Shown in pieces: positions 16,824-22,868 of a stretch of DNA of 22,868 bases; the first letter of the stretch is position 1, and each line of letters starts with the position of its first letter. Location of the stretch: contig PABM01000008.1 in assembly GCA_002702745.1 (NCBI GenBank), positions 1 through 22,868 on the forward strand. Reading direction: 5' to 3'. The position numbers were made by a program, and so were the translations under genes. The notes under the pieces are model-generated. The model did not search any database, was not told where the DNA came from, and saw nothing but the letters and a program-made list of their open reading frames with translations. The DNA is from Flavobacteriaceae bacterium (GTDB lineage: Bacteria; Bacteroidota; Bacteroidia; Flavobacteriales; Flavobacteriaceae).

Positions 16824-16856
16824 ATAAGAGAGAAGTTGATTGAACTTCTCTCTTAT
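16824..16856 (-). terminator. Hairpin terminator or attenuator between the binding-protein and GH16 genes
   Basis: A perfect 14-bp stem (bases 16824-16837 pairing with 16843-16856, arm AAGAGAGAAGTT plus two A/T pairs) encloses a 5-base loop. On the minus strand it is followed at once by a T-run (TTTTTTA). This has the form of an intrinsic terminator inside the operon, 20 bases after the binding-protein stop. Partial read-through would reduce GH16, GH3 and lacI expression relative to susCD. An alternative is an mRNA-stabilising 3' structure left after processing. Confidence 0.7.
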
Positions 16857-16876
16857 AAATTTAAATAGTGAATAAT

Positions 16877-17776
16877 TTATTCTTGGTTAGTAATTTTTGC
16901 ATACCACGCATTTGTATCTAATCCAATTGTTTTTAGGTAAAGTTCAGATGAATCGGAATTTCTGTGGGTAATAATATATTGATGATTGCCGCCAACATAA
17001 TTTCCCGTAAAACCATTTCCACCGAAATTTAACACCAAATACCCATCATCATTTTCAGAAATACTCCAACTAAAACTAAAGTCATCTGCTGGGTAAAATG
17101 GATGCTCATTAAATTGATTTGGAGTTAATCCTTGATCCCCATTAAAATCTTCTTCAAGTGCAGTTGCATTACCAAAAATGAAACCTTGAGTTAAAAATTG
17201 AGCTGTACCGTCAGACGAAAAAATAATCCTATCATCATACATTCCAGTACTGGACTGTTGAAAAGGAGAAGCACTATACCACTCAGGGAATGTATTGATT
17301 CCGTCATGAAAAGAAGCTGGGTCATGAACTCCAATATGTCCGTCTGCCTCTGCCATTACTCTCCAAGATCCAGATATTAATGCGTTAACAAGATCTTCAG
17401 GTGGTTCATAAGTATAAAGTACCTCAATGGAAACATTGGTTTCAATCGATTCTCCTGCAATTCCTAATGCAATTACTGAAATGTCATATAAAAACGTTCC
17501 AGTACTGGTAAAAACCGTTGAAAAGACACCACTTGGTTCCATGTGTTCAACCCCATTACTTATAAATTTATATGTTATAGCATTATCAGCACTAGCTGTA
17601 AATGTAACATTGCCGCTTCCATCACCATATGGATTGTCACTGTCGGCCCCTTGAATTAAAGGAATAACATTTAGATTTGATGGGACAATAATCTCTCCTA
17701 ATTCATAATTATCTTGCTCACAGGAACTAAAGATTAATATTGAAAACGCAATTAGTAAATATTTTATTGACTTCAT
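16877..17776 (-). CDS. PKD-like surface glycan-binding lipoprotein of the SusCD locus
   Basis: This 299-aa lipoprotein (IFSSC, C19, followed by EQDNYE) lies immediately downstream of susD, where such loci usually encode surface glycan-binding proteins. Residues about 28-125 form a PKD/Ig-like module with VPSNL (31-35) and NPYGDGSG (48-55), matching the module at the start of the GH16. Residues about 130-297 begin with LISGSWRVMAEADGHIGV and are rich in aromatic residues (PEWY, SFSWSIS, NAWYAK) that could stack on sugars. No catalytic motif was seen. It probably captures beta-glucan at the cell surface for SusC/D. The exact fold of the C-terminal domain is not recognised. Confidence 0.8.
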   Translation of the reverse strand: MKSIKYLLIAFSILIFSSCEQDNYELGEIIVPSNLNVIPLIQGADSDNPYGDGSGNVTFTASADNAITYKFISNGVEHMEPSGVFSTVFTSTGTFLYDISVIALGIAGESIETNVSIEVLYTYEPPEDLVNALISGSWRVMAEADGHIGVHDPASFHDGINTFPEWYSASPFQQSSTGMYDDRIIFSSDGTAQFLTQGFIFGNATALEEDFNGDQGLTPNQFNEHPFYPADDFSFSWSISENDDGYLVLNFGGNGFTGNYVGGNHQYIITHRNSDSSELYLKTIGLDTNAWYAKITNQE

Positions 17777-17802
17777 AATAATTTTGTATTAATTAATTTA
17801 TT

Positions 17803-19266
17803 TTAATAACCGGGGTTTTGTTCAAGCCCTGAAATATCAATTTCTTGTTGTGGTATGGGAAATACTTCATGTTTCCCTTCGATGAATCCAGGTATAACAG
17901 ACGAAGCTCTTGCTGTTCTGACCAGGTCAAAAAATCTATGTCCTTCTAATCCAAGCTCAAATTTTCTCTCTTCATATATAGCTTCTGTTAAATCAGTACC
18001 GGTAGGAAAAATTTCAAATTCTTCATCACCATCATAAGCTCTTAGTCTTACTTGATTTAAAAATTCTTGCGCAATTCCATCGTCAATTCCAGACCTATTG
18101 TAAGCTTCTGCAGCCATCAATAGTACATCTGAATATCTAATAATTCTGAAATTTGTTAGATAATTTAGTTCTGTTTGCCCTCCTGACTCTCCTGCTCTAG
18201 GAATATATTTATTATTAAAATAACCTGTATGATTATATCCTTCAGAGTATGTAGCACCAGTCGCTTGAGCAAAAGCCTCAATATCTAAGATTGTAGCATC
18301 CCTTCTAGTATCATCCGGATGAAATGAATTGTAAAATTCAGCTAATGGAACATTAAAACTCCAACCTTGAGCATATTCGGGTCCACTCCAACCTCTTGGT
18401 CCATTCATGATGATAGCATAATTACCCTCACTACAGTGAGCACATCCCCAATCATACCAATTGGATTGATTTGAATATTGGATTTCAAATACAGATTCAG
18501 GGCCATTTTCACCAAATCTCAAAAACTGACTTCCATAGTCAGCTACTAGTGAATAAACACCAATTACATTATCTAGTGCTGCTGCTGCTTCAGAAAATTT
18601 GTCCTGATATAATAAAACCTTTCCAAGTAAAGCATAAGCTGTATACTTATTTACTCTTCCAACTTGAGATTGTGAATCAGGAAAAGTAGCTATAGCATTC
18701 TGCAAGTCTAATTCAATCTGTGCATATACTTCTTCTTTAGGTGTTCTTACTAGGGTACCAGCATCTCCAGCAGTAAGTCTAGCTTCGGTAAATAAAGGTA
18801 CATCTCCAAAGAATTTAACTAACTCAAAATAATAATATGCTCTTAGAAAATAAACTTCTGCATACATAGCTTCCTTACCATCAAAATCTATATTTGCTTT
18901 ATTCTCTTGCATGTAATTTGCCCTATTAACTCCTTCATATAAAAACTGCCAAATTTGTCTTAACACATTATTTTCAGGATAGTGTGTCATATTATCAATT
19001 TGTTGAATACCTATATAGTCTGTTGCACTTTCTCCTCCACAAAGTGATAGATCAGATGCGATTGCCCCTAATTGAACATTAAAGAATAGCCATTGTAGAA
19101 CGTCATAGGTACCAACCAACGCCGCATCATAATCTGATTGCTGTTGAAAATATATTTCAGATGTAATTTGATATCCTTCAATTGCCTCATAATCTACATG
19201 ATCTGTACATCTATTTAAAAAAGAAATAGATAAGATTAGTATTAATAGTGTTTTAAATTTTTTCAT
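17803..19266 (-). CDS. SusD/RagB-family starch-binding-like outer-membrane lipoprotein
   Basis: This 487-aa protein forms the lid of the SusC transporter and binds the glycan on the cell surface. It has a lipoprotein signal (MKKFKTLLILILSISFLNRC, C20) and a helical TPR-like SusD body with DAALVGTYDVLQ near the N-terminus. In the middle is the AEVYFLRAYYYFELVKFFGD helix. The C-terminus is the family's signature: the FELGLEGHRFFDLVR segment and the ending IPQQEIDISGLEQNPGY. It is preceded by susC with an 11-base gap and followed by the binding-protein gene after 26 bases. Pairing with GH16 and GH3 points to laminarin-type oligosaccharides; the SusD sequence itself does not reveal the ligand. 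Confidence 0.96.
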   Translation of the reverse strand: MKKFKTLLILILSISFLNRCTDHVDYEAIEGYQITSEIYFQQQSDYDAALVGTYDVLQWLFFNVQLGAIASDLSLCGGESATDYIGIQQIDNMTHYPENNVLRQIWQFLYEGVNRANYMQENKANIDFDGKEAMYAEVYFLRAYYYFELVKFFGDVPLFTEARLTAGDAGTLVRTPKEEVYAQIELDLQNAIATFPDSQSQVGRVNKYTAYALLGKVLLYQDKFSEAAAALDNVIGVYSLVADYGSQFLRFGENGPESVFEIQYSNQSNWYDWGCAHCSEGNYAIIMNGPRGWSGPEYAQGWSFNVPLAEFYNSFHPDDTRRDATILDIEAFAQATGATYSEGYNHTGYFNNKYIPRAGESGGQTELNYLTNFRIIRYSDVLLMAAEAYNRSGIDDGIAQEFLNQVRLRAYDGDEEFEIFPTGTDLTEAIYEERKFELGLEGHRFFDLVRTARASSVIPGFIEGKHEVFPIPQQEIDISGLEQNPGY

Positions 19267-19277
19267 AATATTTTTTA

Positions 19278-22200
19278 TTAAAATTTAATATTGACACCCA
19301 TTGACCAGATTCTTGGCTGTGGGTAAGTTCCATAATCTATACCTGTATTTAAAACTCCACCAACTGAAATTTCGGGATCATATCCGGAATAGTCTGTTAG
19401 TGTAAGTACATTCTTAACCTGAACGTAAGCTCTTACTTCATCAAATCCCCACACCTCTGTTAATGAATCTGGGAATGAATAACCAAGCTGAATATTCTTG
19501 ATTCTTAAATAACTACCATCTTCAACAAATCTGTCAGATGCTCTATTGTTATTATTTGAATCAACAAATGTTACCCTTGGCTCATCAAAACTAGTTCCTA
19601 AACCTGTCCATCTAGCAAGAGTTGAAGCAAATCTGTTGGTGTAATTTAGATTTCTTTCATAAGCTCGATATATATCATTTCCAATAGAAGCATAGGTAAA
19701 TACACTTAAATCAAATGCTTTGTAATCTAAATTTAAGTTCCATCCGATTGTAAAATCTGGAAATGGATCACCAATTTGTGTTCTGTCAGAGTCATTTACA
19801 ATACCGTCACCATCTATATCAACAAACCTAATGTCACCAGGAACTGCACCATTTTGAGTTGCATGATTATTAACCTCATCTTGAGTTTGGAAAATACCAT
19901 CGGTTACATAACCAAAGAAATAGCCTGGTGAGAATCCTTCTTCAAATCTTACAATATTTCTATAAGGGATTCCATATCCAGCTCCCCAAATATATTTATC
20001 TCCGTTATTTATTGAAATAACTTCATTCTCAGCTGTTGTGAAATTTAGATCAGATGAAATTAATAAATCTCCAACAGAAGTGTTTAATGAAATTGTAGCA
20101 TCAATTCCAGTACTTTTTGTACTTCCAATATTAGTTGTTGGATAGGAAGGAACACCAAGATATAAAGAAAGATTTGGACTAAATAATAAATCGTCAACTG
20201 TCTTATTAAAATAGTCAACTGAAAGGGAAAACTTATCGTTAAATATTCTTGTATCAATACCAACATTCATTTGCACTTGATTTTCCCAAGAGACATCATC
20301 ATTAGGAATAGATCCTAGAGAAGAACCCGGAGTAATAGTACCGTTAAATACATAACTAGGGAATGTTGAAATTAGGGAAAATTGAGGATTAATATTGTCA
20401 TTTCCTAAAGTACCATAACTTGCTCTAAATTTTAGATAATCTAAGACAGGAACTTCATCAAAAAAGTCTTCTTTCGAAATAACCCATCCAATAGATGCTG
20501 ATGGAAAAAATGCAAATTTATTGTTTCTACCAAAAGATGTACTACCATCAACTCTTCCTGTAAAAGAGGCATAGTATTTTTCATCATAGTCATATAAAAT
20601 CCTTCCAAAGTAAGATAGGTTTCTATTAACATATTGCCATGAGCCTGATGTTTGCTGTGAAGCATTTCCGGTAGCGGCACTCACATCAGCATAATCCCAT
20701 GAATTAAATGGAACGTCTTCGTTAGTTGCTGAAATATTACCTCCTTTACCTTCACCGATTGAAAAACCAGCTACAGTTTGAAAACTATGGATTTCATCAA
20801 TTGTAAAGTCATAATTTCCATAAAGCTCATATGTGTAGTTAAAGAAATTTGTGTTTCCCTCAAATACTCTGTTGTGAGTTGAAGTAATATTTCCCTCACT
20901 ATCAATAGTAACTATAGGACTCAAATCTGGATTAGCATTTGTTTGGTTATGTCCGGTTCCGTAAAATTGGAAAGGAACAAATCCTTTGTCGTAGATATTT
21001 ACGTATGTGTATCCGAATCTAGATGTAATATTAAGATTTTCCATTAGCTGATGTTGAAGTTCAATTTTACCTTGAACCTTGTCAACTTTATTTTTATTAT
21101 ATGTATTGTCAATTTGAGCTAGTGGGTTAACAATTTCTTGAGTAATTGTTTCACTTATTCCAAATGTACCATTTTCATATGGACTTACAGTTGGATCAAA
21201 ATTTAACGCATTGGATAACACACTTGTTATACCGTTTTCAGCTAAACTTTTGCCTTTTATATTTGAGTAATTAATATTTACTAATAGTTTTGTTTTTTCT
21301 GTTAAATCAGTGTTAATATTAGTCGTAAAATTGGTTCTGTTAAAAAAAGATTTTTCACCACCTGCAACTACACCATCCTGTCCAGTGTATGCTGCAGAAA
21401 CATAATAAGAGGTGTTTTCACTACCTCCAGATGCTGTAATAGAATGATTAACAATTGGTGCATCAACAAGAACTTCATCTTGCCAATTTGTTCCAGCCCC
21501 AAACCCAGAAATATCCTGAAATACAAGTCCCTCACCTGCATTTGAACTAGCCTCATTCAAAATTACCGCATATTCTCTTGCGTTTAAAACATCTATTGTT
21601 TTTACCACCTCTTGATTACCAACAGATGTACTTAAGGTGAATTTAGTTTCAGAATTTCTTTCTCCAGATTTTGTAGTAATCACAATAACTCCACTTCCAC
21701 CTTTAACTCCATAGATAGAAGCTAGTGCAGCGTCTTTTAATACATTTACTGATTTAACATCGTTTGGGTTTAAGGAGTTTAGATCATCGATTGAAGCAGA
21801 AATTCCATCGATCACTACAAGTGGATCATTTCCAGCGTAAGAAGTAATACCTCTTATTAAAACAGTAGGTTTAGAACCTGGTGAACCACTTGATATAATG
21901 TTTATTCCTGATGCTTGACCCTGTAACGCGTCTTCAACTCTTATTGGTGAAGAAGCTTCAATTGCGTCTGAATTAACTGTCGAGACTGCTCCAGAAATAT
22001 CACTCAGTTTTTGAGATCCATAGCCGATTATTATTACCTCATCTAATTCACTAAGATCCTTATCCATCAAAACGGAAAAATTATCAGAAATAAAATCTGT
22101 TGATGAAATTTTTAAGTTCAAAGTTTTATAGCCAACATAGCTAAAAACTAATGTTGATCCAGATTCATAATTTGATATTGTAAAATTACCATCAAAATCA

Positions 22201-22358
22201 GAAACAGCTCCCTGACTTTGTCCTTGAACAACTATATTAACGCCTACTAAAGGTTCTCCGTCTTCAGAATCAGTAACAGAACCTGATAGGCTTTGCGCTT
22301 GTAAACCTGTACAAACAGCAATAAAAGCAATAGCAAAGTTTAGTATTGATTTTCTCAT
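19278..22358 (-). CDS. SusC/RagA-family TonB-dependent outer-membrane transporter
   Basis: This 1026-aa protein imports oligosaccharides across the outer membrane using TonB/ExbBD energy. The signal peptide ends at about LQA-21/Q-22. Next come a CarboxypepD_reg-like beta-sandwich (about 24-105: LSGSVTDSEDGEPLVGVNI, FSYVGYKTL) and the SusC-specific link LDEVIIIGYGSQ. The plug domain spans about 120-230 (VLIRGITSY, PLVVIDGI, LKDAALASIYGVKGGSGVIVITTK). A roughly 780-residue beta-barrel ends in the aromatic residue F (GVNIKF). It is the first gene of the locus; the 285-bp leader carries two LacI-type palindromes. Standard length, no disruption seen. Confidence 0.97.
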   Translation of the reverse strand: MRKSILNFAIAFIAVCTGLQAQSLSGSVTDSEDGEPLVGVNIVVQGQSQGAVSDFDGNFTISNYESGSTLVFSYVGYKTLNLKISSTDFISDNFSVLMDKDLSELDEVIIIGYGSQKLSDISGAVSTVNSDAIEASSPIRVEDALQGQASGINIISSGSPGSKPTVLIRGITSYAGNDPLVVIDGISASIDDLNSLNPNDVKSVNVLKDAALASIYGVKGGSGVIVITTKSGERNSETKFTLSTSVGNQEVVKTIDVLNAREYAVILNEASSNAGEGLVFQDISGFGAGTNWQDEVLVDAPIVNHSITASGGSENTSYYVSAAYTGQDGVVAGGEKSFFNRTNFTTNINTDLTEKTKLLVNINYSNIKGKSLAENGITSVLSNALNFDPTVSPYENGTFGISETITQEIVNPLAQIDNTYNKNKVDKVQGKIELQHQLMENLNITSRFGYTYVNIYDKGFVPFQFYGTGHNQTNANPDLSPIVTIDSEGNITSTHNRVFEGNTNFFNYTYELYGNYDFTIDEIHSFQTVAGFSIGEGKGGNISATNEDVPFNSWDYADVSAATGNASQQTSGSWQYVNRNLSYFGRILYDYDEKYYASFTGRVDGSTSFGRNNKFAFFPSASIGWVISKEDFFDEVPVLDYLKFRASYGTLGNDNINPQFSLISTFPSYVFNGTITPGSSLGSIPNDDVSWENQVQMNVGIDTRIFNDKFSLSVDYFNKTVDDLLFSPNLSLYLGVPSYPTTNIGSTKSTGIDATISLNTSVGDLLISSDLNFTTAENEVISINNGDKYIWGAGYGIPYRNIVRFEEGFSPGYFFGYVTDGIFQTQDEVNNHATQNGAVPGDIRFVDIDGDGIVNDSDRTQIGDPFPDFTIGWNLNLDYKAFDLSVFTYASIGNDIYRAYERNLNYTNRFASTLARWTGLGTSFDEPRVTFVDSNNNNRASDRFVEDGSYLRIKNIQLGYSFPDSLTEVWGFDEVRAYVQVKNVLTLTDYSGYDPEISVGGVLNTGIDYGTYPQPRIWSMGVNIKF

Positions 22359-22486
22359 GTTAAGATTAATTTATTTTAAGTTAATTTAATGATTTGTAGA
22401 ACTATTTTTTTGAAAAAAAACAAAAAAGAAATTTAGATTGTCTAATTATTATAAAAAATACATAATCTTTAAAAATTATTCAATAA

Positions 22487-22500
22487 AAAAAACGTTTTCG
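22487..22500. promoter_or_regulatory. LacI-type operator, imperfect copy
   Basis: The core AAAACGTTTT (22489-22498) is a perfect 10-bp palindrome centred on CG. The right half extends to TTTTCG as in the stronger site 46 bp away (centre to centre), while the left outer two bases are AA instead of CG. It lies about 130 bp upstream of the susC start codon and closer to it than the perfect copy. The CG-centred shape fits LacI-family binding. Confidence 0.6.
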
Positions 22501-22532
22501 TAAAAATTCAATAATATAAATACATCAAAACA

Positions 22533-22546
22533 CGAAAACGTTTTCG
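22533..22546. promoter_or_regulatory. LacI-type operator, perfect 14-bp palindrome upstream of susC
   Basis: CGAAAACGTTTTCG is a perfect 14-bp inverted repeat with a central CG, the form bound by LacI/PurR/CcpA-type dimers. It lies about 175 bp upstream of susC in the intergenic region between the SDR-gene terminator and the start of the operon that ends with a lacI-type gene. The paired weaker copy at 22487-22500 supports function, either cooperative binding or activation from upstream. Confidence 0.7.
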
Positions 22547-22561
22547 ATATACTAAAACAAA

Positions 22562-22623
22562 AAAGCCTCCCAAAAGGAAAGCTTTCATTGGTTTTAAAAA
22601 ACCACTTGTAAATTAATACAAGT
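22562..22623 (-). terminator. Tandem hairpin terminator after the SDR gene
   Basis: On the minus strand three hairpins follow the SDR stop codon. First is a 7-bp stem ACTTGTA/TACAAGT (22604-22623). Next is GGTTTT/AAAACC with a 2-base loop (22590-22603), whose sequence also serves as a T-rich tail for the first. Last is a strong stem, GCTTTCC-TTTT-GGGAGGC with flanking AAA/TTT pairing (22562-22585), followed by a six-T run ending at 22559. The last has the classic intrinsic terminator shape. It separates the SDR gene from the susC leader. Confidence 0.8.
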
Positions 22624-22643
22624 TCAACACGTTACAAAGATAA

Positions 22644-22868
22644 TTAATTTTTTAATATACCAACATCATATAGTTGTTTGGCAGAATTAATTATTTCTAT
22701 TTCAGCACTTTTTGGAAACCATTCAAGCAATTGGTTAGCATTTTTTGTGTGTAATTTTTCAAAGGTACCCAACCTTTTTGCTATTGACCTCATTGAGGGG
22801 ATAAATAGCGCAAGAAATTTGAAAATGAAATTAGGAATTACTCTTATTGGCACTTTATTAAAGCCTGC
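22644..22868 (-). CDS. C-terminal part of an extended SDR (aldehyde reductase/NAD-dependent epimerase type), 5' end outside window
   Basis: The frame is open to the window edge (first readable residues AGFNKVPIRVIPNF), so only the last 74 residues are visible. A GTG at 22853 is an internal valine, not a start. The pattern is that of NAD-dependent epimerase/aldehyde reductase C-termini: a PIRVIPNFIFKFLALF helix, a substrate-binding turn (PSMRSIAKRLG), KLHTKNANQLLEWFPKSAEI, and a closing helix INSAKQLYDVGIL. The Rossmann fold and catalytic YxxxK lie outside, so the enzyme activity cannot be named. It is separated from the beta-glucan operon by a strong terminator and is probably unrelated to it. 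Confidence 0.7.
   Translation of the reverse strand, partial: AGFNKVPIRVIPNFIFKFLALFIPSMRSIAKRLGTFEKLHTKNANQLLEWFPKSAEIEIINSAKQLYDVGILKN

Noticed and set aside
22359..22486. A defined susC promoter
   Set aside because: No TAnnTTTG match with a proper -33 box was found on the minus strand; the closest (TAAATTTC) has a mismatch and no upstream partner.
22644..22853. Complete 69-aa gene starting at GTG 22853
   Set aside because: The frame stays open to the window edge and the sequence matches the C-terminus of an extended SDR, so it is a partial gene.

Overview
The window reads as a piece of a low-GC Bacteroidota chromosome, most likely a marine flavobacterium. The reasons are a SusC/SusD pair, several lipoproteins with short signal peptides, TAnnTTTG-type -7 elements in place of sigma70 boxes, A/T-rich leaders without clear Shine-Dalgarno sites, and a GH16/GH3 laminarin-type locus. 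Almost all genes lie on the minus strand; the exceptions are the large fusion gene at 178-3174 and a small membrane-protein gene at 11923-12417. No IS element, phage gene, CRISPR array or rRNA was seen. No gene-free stretch exceeds 300 bases; the longest (22359-22643, 285 bp) holds two operator-like palindromes and a tandem hairpin terminator.

Region 1 (1-9638) looks like a module for the two collagen-specific amino acids. A five-gene minus-strand operon (transcribed 9638 to 3171) encodes the whole oxidative trans-4-hydroxy-L-proline route: 4-hydroxyproline 2-epimerase, an FAD-dependent cis-4-hydroxy-D-proline oxidoreductase, a DapA-family pyrroline-4-hydroxy-2-carboxylate deaminase and a 2,5-dioxovalerate (alpha-ketoglutarate semialdehyde) dehydrogenase. 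In the middle sits a DUF885 lipoprotein with an HExxxxH metallopeptidase-like motif. Convergent to this operon, and sharing its terminal TTAA, is a 998-aa fusion of an APH-type kinase, an M23 (LytM) peptidase domain and a class III aminotransferase-fold phospho-lyase. It resembles hydroxylysine kinase plus 5-phosphohydroxylysine phospho-lyase joined in one chain. A class II tRNA-Leu(UAG), cut by the window edge, precedes it.

Region 2 (9689-12417) is housekeeping: a lipoprotein with a TonB-C-like end, ruvC and hemW (minus strand, apparently one operon running towards the hydroxyproline operon), and a DUF456 membrane protein on the plus strand. hemW has no ATG, GTG or TTG that keeps its iron-sulfur motif; its apparent start is an ATA overlapping the ruvC stop codon.

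Region 3 (12409-22358) is a compact polysaccharide utilization locus transcribed as SusC, SusD, PKD-like surface glycan-binding lipoprotein, GH16 endo-beta-glucanase lipoprotein, GH3 beta-glucosidase lipoprotein and a LacI-family regulator. Laminarin or another beta-1,3-glucan is the likely substrate. Two CG-centred LacI-type palindromes lie upstream of susC, suggesting that the distal LacI gene controls its own operon. A 14-bp hairpin with a T-run between the binding-protein gene and GH16 may lower expression of the enzymes relative to SusCD.

Region 4 (22562-22868) holds the 3' end of an extended-SDR (aldehyde reductase/epimerase-type) gene and its tandem terminator.
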